Shown: positions 18,219 through 27,139, counted from the first letter of the stretch. The stretch: 64,000 bases of DNA from Flavobacterium chryseum (GCF_004362015.1 NZ_SNWW01000002.1:124001-188000), one strand, 5' to 3'. Program-made: numbers and translations. The notes: generated by a model not told the origin, from the letters alone.

Positions 18219-18678
18219 AACTGCTTTTTTTTATTTTTAAATATCAGTTTAAAGGTCTTTCTTTTTAACAGCTTTATTTCAAGCAGACTTCATTAATTTA
18301 ATACTGCTTTTTAAATGCTTAAATAAAGAATTAAGCTGTGAAATTCCAGGCATTTGTCTTGGAAAAATCAGGTAAATTTCCTCTTTCTTTAAAAAAACCT
18401 ATATCTAAGTAAATAAATAAAACTCGAATATGCAATAGAAATAATAAAAAATTGAAGTAAAAATTGCAACTAAAATCTATGTTGTTGCCATCAAAAAGTT
18501 TTTATTTCCTGTTTTTAAATTGAACAAAAACTTAATAAATGTCAATATATTTCATATGAAATATCAGTGATATGATACTATAATAACAATTTTATTTTAA
18601 TTAAAGTATTTAGTGATTGCTTTCAACTGAATTATCATTTTTTTGAAGTAACTTACCAATTCAATTTAGTTACAATGA
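18219..18678. other. Intergenic region with an 18-bp palindrome
   Basis: This AT-rich stretch lies upstream of the kinase and downstream of the GapN-like gene's terminator. The only notable element is a perfect palindrome at 18547-18564 (ATATTTCAT/ATGAAATAT), about 330 bp from the kinase start. No coding frame or clear promoter pair was found. Confidence 0.4.
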
Positions 18679-18712
18679 AAAAGGGTAGAAAACATTTGTC
18701 TTCTACCCTTTT
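18679..18712 (-). terminator. Rho-independent terminator of the GapN-like gene
   Basis: AAAAGGGTAGAA (18679-18690) and its exact complement (18701-18712) form a 12-bp stem with a 10-nt loop. On the minus strand a T-run follows. It lies 40 bp after the stop codon at 18752. Confidence 0.85.
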
Positions 18713-18751
18713 ACTATTTAAGGCAATTTGTCTACAATTGCTTGTTTTAGT

Positions 18752-20374
18752 TTAAAATATATAATCTGTACTTAAAAAGTTAGAATCGTGGTCTCTAACT
18801 ATTGAATTGAATAATTTTTTATTGGCATCTGTAGCTTTAGTTGCAACCAACGAACGAATTGAAAATGAACGCAATGCATCTGATATTGATAATGTTCCTT
18901 CTGCGCTGTCTTTTCTTCCGGTAAACGGAAAAACGTCTGGTCCGCGTTGTGACTGGCAATTAATATTTACACGGCTTACCAAATTCACAAACGGATCAAT
19001 TAAGCTTGCTACTTCTTTAGGATCTTCACTAAAAATACTTACCTGCATTCCGTGCGAAGCATTGATTTGATAATCGATAGGTTCATCGATAGAATCAAAA
19101 GGAACAACCGGAATAATTGGTCCGAATTGCTCTTCATGATATAATTTCATTTTATCGTTTACGGGATAAACTACAGACGGAAAAACAAATGAATTATTGG
19201 TATATCCTCCGTTTTCATTTATGATTTTTGCACCATTTGCCAAAGCATCATCAAGACAGCTTTTAAGATATGCCGGTTTATCAAATTCCGGAAGTGGCGT
19301 AATTTTTACATCTTTATCCCAAGGAAGTCCCGGTTTAAGCGCGGCAACGGCATCACTAAGTTTTTGAACAAATTCATCTGCAATTTCTTTCTGCACAAAA
19401 ATTAATTTTAATGCAGTACAGCGTTGTCCGTTAAAAGACAATGAACCCAGTAAACATTCGCTTACAGCAACATCTATATCTGCGTGTTTGGTTACAATGG
19501 CAGCATTTTTTGCATCAAGACTTAATATCGAACGCAGTCTGTTTGCTTTTGGGTGCAATTTCTTTAAGCCATTTGCTACTTTACTTGAGCCAATAAAAGC
19601 CAATACATTCACTTTTCCACTTTCCATTAACGGAGAAATAATCTCTGCTCCTCTTCCATATAGTGTATTTACTGTTCCCGGAGGAAATGCTTCTTTAAAA
19701 GCATTCAATAATGGATAATGTGCAAGAACTCCGTGTTTAGGCAGTTTGAATAAAATGGTATTTCCCATTATAAGTGCCGGAATCAAAGTCGTAAAGATTT
19801 CATTTAAAGGATAATTAAATGGTCCCATACTAAGAACAACTCCAAGTGAAGATCTTCTAATTTGAGCCAAAACCCCTTCCGCTTCTTCAAAACGAGAAGA
19901 CTGTCTGTCTAAATCTTTTAAGGCATCGATCGTAGCATTAATATATTCTACAGTTCTATCAAATTCTTTGGTTGAATCAGGAAGACTTTTTCCAATTTCC
20001 CACATCAACAGTTTGATAACAAGTTCACGTTGCTGAATCATTAAGTACACAAATTTCTGCATGCACTTGATTCTGTCTTCAACGCTCATTGTTGGCCAAA
20101 CTCCTTGTCCTTCGTCGTAAGCTGCAACTGCTGCATCTAATGATTCCATTGCTTCTTTGGCAGTAGTGTGCGGTATTGTTCCAACCAGTTTGCGTTTAAG
20201 TCCGTCTGCACCATTAATAAAAACGGGAGAAAAAACTTCTGTTACGTCGCCATTCCACGGCACTAATTTACCATTTAGTAAATATTCTCTTTGATGAATT
20301 TCTGAAATTTGATATTCTTGGGGAATCTGACTTTCCTCTACAAACAAACTATCAATAGCTTTAAAATTTTCCAT
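18752..20374 (-). CDS. GapN-like aldehyde dehydrogenase with Glu-to-Ser at the general-base site
   Basis: The 540-residue protein aligns with non-phosphorylating NADP-dependent glyceraldehyde-3-phosphate dehydrogenases (ALDH11 type). It has the oxyanion Asn segment MGPFNYPLN, FIGSSKVANGL and the nucleophile FNGQRCTALK (C319). GapN oxidises glyceraldehyde-3-phosphate directly to 3-phosphoglycerate, making NADPH. The segment that normally reads LELGGK, with the general-base Glu 34 residues before the Cys, reads LSLDAKNA here (S285). Bacteroidota relatives may share this change. The protein is about 60 residues longer than Streptococcus GapN. It is a single gene with its own terminator. Confidence 0.8.
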   Translation of the reverse strand: MENFKAIDSLFVEESQIPQEYQISEIHQREYLLNGKLVPWNGDVTEVFSPVFINGADGLKRKLVGTIPHTTAKEAMESLDAAVAAYDEGQGVWPTMSVEDRIKCMQKFVYLMIQQRELVIKLLMWEIGKSLPDSTKEFDRTVEYINATIDALKDLDRQSSRFEEAEGVLAQIRRSSLGVVLSMGPFNYPLNEIFTTLIPALIMGNTILFKLPKHGVLAHYPLLNAFKEAFPPGTVNTLYGRGAEIISPLMESGKVNVLAFIGSSKVANGLKKLHPKANRLRSILSLDAKNAAIVTKHADIDVAVSECLLGSLSFNGQRCTALKLIFVQKEIADEFVQKLSDAVAALKPGLPWDKDVKITPLPEFDKPAYLKSCLDDALANGAKIINENGGYTNNSFVFPSVVYPVNDKMKLYHEEQFGPIIPVVPFDSIDEPIDYQINASHGMQVSIFSEDPKEVASLIDPFVNLVSRVNINCQSQRGPDVFPFTGRKDSAEGTLSISDALRSFSIRSLVATKATDANKKLFNSIVRDHDSNFLSTDYIF

Positions 20375-20624
20375 GTTTATATTTTAATCGGTTATTAACA
20401 AATTGATTTTTTTTGAGTTTATAAAAGACCCAAAAAAACAACTATTAAATTTAGTAATAAACAATGAATATACCATAACTATAAAATACTTTAAATCAAA
20501 TAATTAAGAATTATGTCGTTTTCATTTTTATTTTATTTCGCTATTTTGTTAAACTAGTATTGATATTTAAAATAAAATTAGTTGAGAAGCTTATTTCGTT
20601 CTTCGAGAAATCGTGAGATTTAAA

Positions 20625-21725
20625 TCAAGGAATTATTTTATCATTTCGAAGTTGCTCAAATAATTCAAAAAAAGAATCTTTTGTGTTCTTATAAACTGAA
20701 AAACCCAATTTTCTGCTTCGAGACATATCGGTCATGACTTCTAAAGGTCGTCCCAGGTCAAGATCTGTATGCCATGCCGATGCTAATTGACCTAAATCAT
20801 CTTCAATTAATTGATTTTCTTTTGCAATTTGTTTCCAAATAGCATTCTTATCATTTAGTACCGTTTCAAGTGGCTTTACAGTGCCGTTGTATCCTTCAAA
20901 TTCAATTTGAAACCATTCTGCAATTTTCGTCCATAGCCATTTCCATCTAAAAACATCTCCGTTTGTAATGTTAAAAGCTAAATTATGAGCTTGGGGATTA
21001 TTTGCTGCCCAAATTATCTGATCTGCCAGCACTTTTGCATCGGTAACATCAGATAAACCATTCCATTGTGCATCAGAACCCGGCCAGATAAACGGACTTC
21101 CTTCTTGCTTGCAAATACTGGCATAAACTGCTAAAGTGGTTCCCATATTCATGGCATTTCCAATCGTTTTGCCAATTAAAGTATGTGGTCTGTGTATGTT
21201 CCAGGTAAAGCCATCTCTGGCCGCAGCTTCATAAACTTCATCTTCCTGTGCATAATAAAAATTCTTTAAATCTAATCTTGGCTGTTCTTCTCTTAATGGA
21301 GTTTCCGGTAAAGTACCGGTTGTAGCATAGGCATCAAAAGGTCCTAAATAATGCTTTAGACCGGTAACAAGCGAAACATGTTGTACGGATTTTTTAACTG
21401 CTACTACGTTCAGTAAATTTCGAATCATCAAACTGTTAACTCTAATGTTTTCATCTTCTGTATCGTTTCGCATCCATGTTGTAAAAAATACATGAGTTGG
21501 CGATATGTTACTTAAAGCAATGGTTAACGATTCTTCATTAAGCAAATCAGCAGCAATGGATTGTAGTCCTTCAATATCGTTCTTGGGACTGCGGGAAAGT
21601 CCGAAAACTTTCCATCCGTTTTCTATTAATTTTGAGGCAAGATTGCTTCCGGAAATACCGGTTGCTCCAACTACTAAGGCTATATTTTCTGTTGATTGTG
21701 TTGCAGATAATTTTTGAGAATCCAT
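20625..21725 (-). CDS. PRISE-type SDR (progesterone 5-beta-reductase/iridoid-synthase-like)
   Basis: The 366-residue enzyme has a Rossmann nucleotide-binding motif GATGISGSNLA (residues 20-30) and the PRISE-specific catalytic signatures GLKHYLGPF (K124) and NFYYAQED (Y157/Y158), in place of the usual YxxxK. Plant members reduce activated enones with NADPH. Bacterial members have broad ene-reductase activity and unknown natural substrates. A Crp/Fnr-type regulator is encoded 84 bp upstream on the same strand, so the two may be co-transcribed. Confidence 0.88.
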   Translation of the reverse strand: MDSQKLSATQSTENIALVVGATGISGSNLASKLIENGWKVFGLSRSPKNDIEGLQSIAADLLNEESLTIALSNISPTHVFFTTWMRNDTEDENIRVNSLMIRNLLNVVAVKKSVQHVSLVTGLKHYLGPFDAYATTGTLPETPLREEQPRLDLKNFYYAQEDEVYEAAARDGFTWNIHRPHTLIGKTIGNAMNMGTTLAVYASICKQEGSPFIWPGSDAQWNGLSDVTDAKVLADQIIWAANNPQAHNLAFNITNGDVFRWKWLWTKIAEWFQIEFEGYNGTVKPLETVLNDKNAIWKQIAKENQLIEDDLGQLASAWHTDLDLGRPLEVMTDMSRSRKLGFSVYKNTKDSFFELFEQLRNDKIIP

Positions 21726-21809
21726 GATATATTATTTTTTATCAAAATTACCTTTAATGTTAATCTTTAGCGATGACGTAAAACAAGAAATTCGATTGAT
21801 CTAAATCAA

Positions 21810-22394
21810 TTATTTCTGCGCAGCAATTACATTTTTTTTAAGTCGGCTAAGAGTTTCAGGCGAAAGTCCAAGATAAGAAGCGAGCAGATTTTGCGGTATA
21901 CGTTTGATGAGATCAGGATTATTTTCTAAAATGTACCTGTATTTTTCTTCTGCTGTATGAGTATATGAACTGATTAATCTTCTTTCTTTTGTGATTAAGC
22001 TGTTTTGAAAAAGCAAGCGAAAATACCGATCCATTACAGGAACCTGAACGGTTAGCTTATCAAAATCCTCACTGGTGATTAACAGCACTTCTGTATCTTC
22101 CATGGCATCAATACTATAAAAGGCATTTTCTCCTCTAAAAAAGCTGCTCATGTCTGATGTCCACCAACCTTCTGGTGTAAACTGATTGATATGTTCATTG
22201 CCTTTGTCGTCGATATTATAAGCTTTCAAGAGACCTTTACTAACAAAAGCCATATATTTACAAACATGTCCTTCAACTAAAAGAAATTGTTTTTTCTTTA
22301 GTTTTTTAGGTTTAAAAAAAGTCTTTATAATTTCCTTTTCCGTTTGTGTTAAGGTGACTTTTTCTTCAAGATGTTTGAAAATTATATCGTACAT
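21810..22394 (-). CDS. Crp/Fnr-family transcriptional regulator
   Basis: The 194-residue protein has an N-terminal cyclic-nucleotide-binding-like barrel (KKKQFLLVEGHVCKYMAFVSKG...) and a short C-terminal helix-turn-helix (PQNLLASYLGLSPETLSRLKK), the usual form of small Bacteroidota Crp/Fnr proteins. No Fe-S cysteine cluster is present and the cNMP phosphate-binding R-A pair is not evident, so the ligand is unknown. It directly precedes the PRISE reductase and probably regulates it. A second, divergent paralogue is at 24222. Confidence 0.88.
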   Translation of the reverse strand: MYDIIFKHLEEKVTLTQTEKEIIKTFFKPKKLKKKQFLLVEGHVCKYMAFVSKGLLKAYNIDDKGNEHINQFTPEGWWTSDMSSFFRGENAFYSIDAMEDTEVLLITSEDFDKLTVQVPVMDRYFRLLFQNSLITKERRLISSYTHTAEEKYRYILENNPDLIKRIPQNLLASYLGLSPETLSRLKKNVIAAQK

Positions 22395-22497
22395 ATCTCG
22401 TGCTTTACTTTTTTTGAATTAGGAAGTATAACAAATGTATGACATTTATTTTTTAGCCTTACACAAAACCTTTATGCTGATTCTGGCGCTTTATCTA

Positions 22498-23049
22498 TTA
22501 TTTGTAAAGCCATTTTTTAATCAATTTTGTATAATTGGGCATCAACAGGAAAACCATTATAAAAACCACACAGCCGGAAACAAAAAATGAACTAATAAAC
22601 CTGTTTTCAGGAAAGTGTAATATTTTTAAAACGGGCAGTACAATTAACGGAATTAAAAGTGATAACGGATAAATGGCAGACCACGTAACCAAGTACTGTT
22701 TCCATCGGGGCGGGATCTTTTTGTTTTCATTTTCAGAATCAAATAGAAATTCTAATCCTGACCTAATGAGATATTTATCATCTCCGGAAAAAATAGGTCT
22801 GGCTTTTTCAATAAGAATTTTTCTTTCGTTCGATTCCATCCAGTTTCTTAGGTTTTCGATGGTATCAAATCGTATAATTATAGTGTAATTAAAAGTTAGG
22901 TTAGGAATTGGACGGATAATCTGCCAATCGATAAAACCTGTAAAACTTCTGCAAATTGGACCAATTTCATTAAGCCAGTCTTCATATTGCTGTTGTTTTC
23001 CATTTACAATATGATGATTAATTACAACCGATGCGCCTTGGTTTTCCAT
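22498..23049 (-). CDS. Antibiotic-biosynthesis-monooxygenase-fold protein with membrane anchor (COG3224 type)
   Basis: The 183-residue protein has an N-terminal ferredoxin-like ABM domain (about 5-100: SVVINHHIVNGKQQQYEDWL...GFIDWQIIRP...IIIRFDTIENLRNWMES) and then two C-terminal transmembrane segments (about 120-142 and 152-172) separated by a short loop with HFPENRF. This architecture matches COG3224 proteins, whose function is not known; the family name should not be read as proof of antibiotic synthesis. The 103-bp gap to the Crp/Fnr gene is compatible with separate or joint transcription. Confidence 0.82.
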   Translation of the reverse strand: MENQGASVVINHHIVNGKQQQYEDWLNEIGPICRSFTGFIDWQIIRPIPNLTFNYTIIIRFDTIENLRNWMESNERKILIEKARPIFSGDDKYLIRSGLEFLFDSENENKKIPPRWKQYLVTWSAIYPLSLLIPLIVLPVLKILHFPENRFISSFFVSGCVVFIMVFLLMPNYTKLIKKWLYK

Positions 23050-23156
23050 TCTTTTATGTTTAAAAAATTACCTGAATAGTAGAATATTGTACGTAAAAAT
23101 ACTGTTTTTAAATTTCTGATAATTGTCAAATGATTCGTTTTTCAATACAATCAACT

Positions 23157-23528
23157 TTACTGGTTTGCAGCTTTTCTTTCATCATATTCAATCACTTGTT
23201 TTTTAGTTGAAAGTCCTTTCCAGCTTAGTTCAAGAATTTCAGTTAATAATTTTCGGTCATAATTATGCAGCCACATACAAATGTACGGATACGCCTTAAA
23301 ATGATCGGGTAAATGGAAAATTTCCGGATGACTGTCTAAGTATTTGTCCCGTATTTCAAAATCAAGCCGAATGGGAATAAACTCACCGCTGTCATGAAGT
23401 CGGCACATTAATTTTCCGCGAACTTTTACAGATGGTGTTCCTTCGTGTGAAATTCCTTCTTCAGTATTCGGAAACGTTAAAGCAATACTCTTTACTACTT
23501 CAAAATCAGCATAGTTAAATTTTATCAT
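23157..23528 (-). CDS. MmcQ/YjbR-family protein
   Basis: The 123-residue protein matches the MmcQ/YjbR fold: FPNTEEGISHEGTPSVKVRGKLM near the N-terminus and a C-terminal helix (LLTEILELSWKGLSTKKQV). The fold resembles CyaY and is named DNA-binding in databases, though direct evidence is slim. It is a small stand-alone cytoplasmic protein, divergent from the acidic-protein gene at 23713. Confidence 0.85.
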   Translation of the reverse strand: MIKFNYADFEVVKSIALTFPNTEEGISHEGTPSVKVRGKLMCRLHDSGEFIPIRLDFEIRDKYLDSHPEIFHLPDHFKAYPYICMWLHNYDRKLLTEILELSWKGLSTKKQVIEYDERKAANQ

Positions 23529-23631
23529 TTGTCTATCAATTTTTAAGTTGTTTGATGAACCAGCTATTAATTATGCAATTATACTTTATTTTTCTGTAAG
23601 AAGTTTTACAGCCGTCTAAACTAAATTTGTA

Positions 23632-23639
23632 ATACAATA
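23632..23639 (+). promoter_or_regulatory. -7 element (TAAATTTG) of the 23713 gene
   Basis: An exact TAnnTTTG lies 74 bp before the ATG. No good -33 was identified. Confidence 0.4.
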
Positions 23640-23712
23640 AAATTACGTAATTCAAAATAAGAACAAAATTGAATTACTTTAAAAATAATAAATACGCTAA
23701 AAAAACAATATT

Positions 23713-24090
23713 ATGGAAAAGCAAAACAACCACGAATATGGTCAGACAGATCCTGATTATATTGATCAAAATACACTTATTGACGGAAGTTATATTAGAA
23801 ACGAGGAACAGTTTCAACAGAAACCTACTTCTGAGGATCCATTAGAATTTGGTGAAAGTGATCCTGATTCTATTGAGCAAAATACGCTTATCGATAATGA
23901 TAATTATGCGAAAGACGAAGATCCATTTCAATATCAGGAAGAATTTATCGAAGATTTTAAAAATCCTGAAGTCAATAAAAATGTGGAGTCAGAAAACAAT
24001 TCAAATCCTGAGCAAATTACAAATAAGCAGGATTCGAGATTACAAATGACGAAGAAGAAAACGATGACAATGAAAACAGATAGTTATTGA
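23713..24090 (+). CDS. Acidic repeat-containing disordered protein, possible 3' frameshift
   Basis: The 125-residue protein is strongly acidic and has an internal repeat of about 26 residues: YGQTDPDYIDQNTLID near residue 10 and FGESDPDSIEQNTLID near residue 46. No hydrophobic core or signal is present. The last 15 residues turn abruptly basic (TKKKTMTMK). The frame +2 relative to it, open from 24027 to 24082, reads TNDEEENDDNENR, which fits the acidic composition far better, so a one-base frameshift near 24027-24045 is likely. A strong terminator follows. It may be a stress-type protein, by composition only. Confidence 0.65.
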   Translation: MEKQNNHEYGQTDPDYIDQNTLIDGSYIRNEEQFQQKPTSEDPLEFGESDPDSIEQNTLIDNDNYAKDEDPFQYQEEFIEDFKNPEVNKNVESENNSNPEQITNKQDSRLQMTKKKTMTMKTDSY

Positions 24091-24109
24091 ACTTCTAAAG
24101 TTTTTAAAT

Positions 24110-24142
24110 AAAAAAGGCAAACTCTTGGGTTTGCCTTTTTTT
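24110..24142 (+). terminator. Rho-independent terminator
   Basis: AAAAAAGGCAAAC (24110-24122) and its exact complement (24129-24141) form a 13-bp stem with a 6-nt loop and a T-run. It closes the acidic-protein gene. Confidence 0.9.
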
Positions 24143-24221
24143 ATTATCTGTTGATTTAAAAAATCATAAAATGAGTCGGCTATTGAAGTATCTTTACATT
24201 CAAGATTTTATAAAAATATAA

Positions 24222-24797
24222 ATGGAAGCATTACAAACTTTATTCACCGAAACTTTAGGACTAAAGGCTGCTCATTTTGAAGAATTTCAGAATGAACTGC
24301 GCATAAAAAACGTAAAGAAAAAAGAATTTTTAATTCAGGAAGGTGCTGTTTGCGATTTTATTGCCATAGTGATTTCAGGAACATTACGATCTTTTGTTCA
24401 GAATAATGAAGGTGAATTTAATAATGATTTTTATCTTGAAAATAGTTTTGCAAGTGCCTACACGAGCTTTTTAACTCAAATGCCAACCAACTGTAATATA
24501 GAAGCTTTGACGGATGTTGAAATTTATTCTATTTCTCATAAACAGTTTCATGCTTTAATCGAAAAAGATGCTAATTTTCTAAAAGTTGCCAAGTATATAT
24601 CTGATGATTATTTTATTAGAAAATGCAAAAGAGAAACTTCTTTCCTGAAAAATTCTGCAGCAGAACGATTAGAAATGATTAGAAAACTTTATCCGAATAT
24701 TGAGCAAAAAGTACCGCAATATCATATTGCCTCTTATTTGGGCATTAAACCTGAATCTTTAAGCAGGATCAAACTCTTAACATACATCAATAAATAA
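24222..24797 (+). CDS. Crp/Fnr-family transcriptional regulator (second copy)
   Basis: The 191-residue protein has the same layout as the regulator at 21810: a beta-barrel sensor (VKKKEFLIQEGAVCDFIAIVISGTL) and a terminal HTH (VPQYHIASYLGIKPESLSRIK). It lacks Fnr-type cysteines. A tautomerase gene starts 50 bp downstream and an NTF2-like gene follows 12 bp after that, so the three probably form an operon with autoregulation. Confidence 0.88.
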   Translation: MEALQTLFTETLGLKAAHFEEFQNELRIKNVKKKEFLIQEGAVCDFIAIVISGTLRSFVQNNEGEFNNDFYLENSFASAYTSFLTQMPTNCNIEALTDVEIYSISHKQFHALIEKDANFLKVAKYISDDYFIRKCKRETSFLKNSAAERLEMIRKLYPNIEQKVPQYHIASYLGIKPESLSRIKLLTYINK

Positions 24798-24847
24798 GTT
24801 TGTTGTTATACTGAGCTTTGTACTTCATTAATTTAAATATTTGAAGT

Positions 24848-25252
24848 ATGCCAATAATCAGTTTAAAAGTAAGCGGTAAAGAAGATACTGCCTTAGCAAA
24901 AGAATTAGCAGTAATCATTAGTGACCTTACCAAAAAGGTCTTAAACAAAAAACCAGAAGTTACAGTGGTAACCGTTTCGTTTATTCCTGACGATTTGTGG
25001 TTTATAAATTCAGAATCACTGACTGAATTAAACGCAAAAAGTTTTCATCTTACGATTAAAATTTCTGATTCTACCAATCTAAAAGAAGACAAAGCCCAAT
25101 ATATTGATGCGGTTCATCACGCATTGGCGGCACGTCTCGGAACAATTCATCCAGTAAGTTATACTGCCATTGAAGAAACACGAGCAGATGCTTACGGTTA
25201 TGACGGACTAACGATTGAGTATAAATGGATTAATAATCGTGCAAAACTTTAA
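24848..25252 (+). CDS. Tautomerase-superfamily protein
   Basis: The 134-residue protein begins Met-Pro (MPIISLKVSGKED). After Met removal the N-terminal Pro would be the catalytic base of the 4-oxalocrotonate tautomerase/MIF superfamily. The beta-alpha-beta repeats are visible as PEVTVVTVSFI and a second unit near residue 70-120. It is longer than a single 4-OT unit (about 62) and so probably a fused two-unit form. The substrate is unknown. It sits second in the Crp/Fnr-led operon. Confidence 0.78.
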   Translation: MPIISLKVSGKEDTALAKELAVIISDLTKKVLNKKPEVTVVTVSFIPDDLWFINSESLTELNAKSFHLTIKISDSTNLKEDKAQYIDAVHHALAARLGTIHPVSYTAIEETRADAYGYDGLTIEYKWINNRAKL

Positions 25253-25264
25253 TAGTGCAAGAAA

Positions 25265-25807
25265 ATGAAATATCTAAAACTTCTGGCTTTCCTCTTTTTT
25301 GTTGCTTTTCAACAAACTCAGGCACAAAAAAATACAAATAATAAAAAAGAAATACATGCCATTATTGAGCAATATAGCGAAAGCGTTATAAAAAGAGATT
25401 CAATAAAATTCTATGATTTATTTAATGATGGAACTGTTACCTGGTGTGCAGCGCTTATGGAAAAATCTCAAAATAAAGAAATTGAAACAAAAGGGATTGA
25501 AAAAGCAGGAAGCAATTACTTTTCAGGAAGTTATAAAGGTTTTTTAAGAAGTTTGTTCCGATATCAATCTACTGAAGATAAATTTGATAACATTCATATT
25601 ATTGAAGATGGAACTGTCGCATCAGTAACAATGGATTATAGTTTTTGGGCCAATAACAAAATGACAAATTGGGGCAGCAAATACCTGACTTTAATTAAAA
25701 GAGATGGAAAATGGAAGATTACAAGCGTCATTTATTCGTTAGAACTTACTTCTTATTTTGAACAGCCTTCAGTTGCAAAAAGACAAAAAGATAAAAAATT
25801 GCAATAA
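25265..25807 (+). CDS. Secreted NTF2/SnoaL-like (DUF4440-type) protein
   Basis: The 180-residue protein has a signal peptide (MKYLKLLAFLFFVAFQQTQAQ) and one NTF2-like cone domain: the helix EIHAIIEQYSESVIKRDSIKFYDLFN, then strands TVASVTMDYSFWANNKMTNWG and KYLTLIKRDGKWKITSVIYS. Such domains bind small hydrophobic molecules or act as enzymes of many kinds. It follows the tautomerase by 12 bp, so it is likely to be the periplasmic partner in that operon. Confidence 0.8.
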   Translation: MKYLKLLAFLFFVAFQQTQAQKNTNNKKEIHAIIEQYSESVIKRDSIKFYDLFNDGTVTWCAALMEKSQNKEIETKGIEKAGSNYFSGSYKGFLRSLFRYQSTEDKFDNIHIIEDGTVASVTMDYSFWANNKMTNWGSKYLTLIKRDGKWKITSVIYSLELTSYFEQPSVAKRQKDKKLQ

Positions 25808-25966
25808 ACAGTTAAATTTATTTGTAACATATTTTTTCTATAATTTGTCTTTATTCGTAAGCCTTTAGAAAGTTAAATAACTATATTTACTTTTTGGTTG
25901 ATAAGATTACGTTGTGCCAATGGACAGTTTTTATAACGTATGACCGAATAATTTTAAGTAGTTAAG

Positions 25967-26704
25967 ATGGAACAATTTACCGTATCAGTAGCATCGGTAC
26001 CTTTGGATGATAATCCGATACCGAATAGTCAAATTAAGAAAGCCGATCTATTACCAGATCCGGAATCTCGATTAGATTCTATGGAAATGAAAGAAAAACC
26101 TATCGCGGATTCCAGCATTCCGTTTAGAGATTTGACCAATGTTGCGAGTAAAAAAGAAAGCATTCACCGACTTATTGATAAATTAGATGTTGAAAACAAT
26201 CTTAGATATCAAAAAACCGTAGAAGATACTTATTGCAACGTGTACTCTTACGATTATTGTTATTTCTCTAAAGTATATCTTCCAACGGTTTGGTGGACAG
26301 ATGAATCTCTTGAAAAAGTATTAAATGGACAGGAAGTAGAACCTGTTTTTGAGCAAATGGTAGATCGCATTTACTCTAGCGCAATACACGATTGGTTTTT
26401 GCAATGGGGAGCCAGTTTTGGCTGGAAAAGATTTTTTGATCTTGATGAAATGCAAAATAAAGTAAATGAAAACGGCGGAATTGGAATAATTTGTGCCAAA
26501 AGAAAAATAAGAGGACTCTCCGGACATATTGTTCCGGTTGTTCCCGAAACCGATTTGCATAAAGCGTATCGCGAAAATGGCAAAGTGGTGTATCCGCTGC
26601 AGTCTCAAGCTGGAAAGCTGAATTATAATTATTTTTCAGAAGTTAGAAAAGATTGGTGGAATGATGAGTTATATTCCTCTCATGTCTTTTATTATCACGA
26701 ATAA
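25967..26704 (+). CDS. Predicted NlpC/papain-like cysteine hydrolase without signal peptide
   Basis: The 245-residue protein has a polar N-terminal tail (1-60) and a globular domain with a papain-like pattern: DTYCNVYSYDY (C90) at the start of a helix, FGW (about 151-153), the strand GGIGIICAKRK, the His strand SGHIVPVVPE (H187), and a final PLQSQAG (Q212/Q214). CHAP/NlpC-type peptidoglycan amidases share a C-N-x-[YF] helix and a GH-hydrophobic-VxP strand. There is no signal peptide, so it acts in the cytoplasm or is exported another way, for example as an effector. The assignment rests on motif order only. The next gene downstream is an amidoligase candidate. Confidence 0.5.
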   Translation: MEQFTVSVASVPLDDNPIPNSQIKKADLLPDPESRLDSMEMKEKPIADSSIPFRDLTNVASKKESIHRLIDKLDVENNLRYQKTVEDTYCNVYSYDYCYFSKVYLPTVWWTDESLEKVLNGQEVEPVFEQMVDRIYSSAIHDWFLQWGASFGWKRFFDLDEMQNKVNENGGIGIICAKRKIRGLSGHIVPVVPETDLHKAYRENGKVVYPLQSQAGKLNYNYFSEVRKDWWNDELYSSHVFYYHE

Positions 26705-27139
26705 AAGACAATTGACTAAATCGGGCTAACATTCAAAAATAAATATTGATTATCAACTTGTTAAGCACTTGCAAATAACATAATAATACACTACTTTTGC
26801 AACTTAGAAAAAATAAGGGTTGCAAAAGTTGTGCTTTAGCCACTCTCCTGCTTAAATTATTGATATAAAAGTGATTAATAACAATAGTAAATTTTATTAC
26901 CCCAATATAAACTTTACTTTTTAATTCATTTTTAAGTCGATACAAGTACAAAATTTCTAAAATATAAATTCCTATATTTTTAAAAGTAAATAAGAAACTT
27001 TTATAGTGGAGGCAACAATTATGCTTAATCCGTTATAAGGTTTTTTGACTCTAATTTTAACTAATTAGATTCCTATTTCGATTAAAAAATAATGCCTTTA
27101 CAAGACTATAATAACCTTAAAAAAAGAAAGTAAGTATAA
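26705..27139. other. 435-bp gap before the amidoligase candidate
   Basis: The region contains a promoter/inverted-repeat module (26769-26829) and then about 310 bp of AT-rich leader. I see no tRNA, no convincing small frame and no terminator for the upstream gene. Confidence 0.45.
26769..26829 (+). promoter_or_regulatory. Promoter overlapping an 11-bp inverted repeat
   Basis: TTG at 26769-26771 and TACTTTTG at 26792-26799 are 20 bp apart, a good Bacteroidota promoter. The -7 element lies within the left arm of a perfect inverted repeat, ACTTTTGCAAC (26793-26803) and GTTGCAAAAGT (26819-26829), with a 15-bp spacer. This layout suits an operator overlapping the transcription start, or an attenuating hairpin at the very 5' end of the mRNA. 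Confidence 0.5.

Noticed and set aside
22498..23049. Antibiotic-synthesis function for the ABM-fold protein
   Set aside because: The name is a fold label; there is no biosynthetic cluster nearby and the C-terminal membrane anchor fits COG3224 proteins of unknown role.
26733..26951. 72-codon minus-strand frame in the gap before the amidoligase candidate
   Set aside because: It covers the inverted repeat/promoter module, begins with no promoter of its own and shows no recognisable domain.
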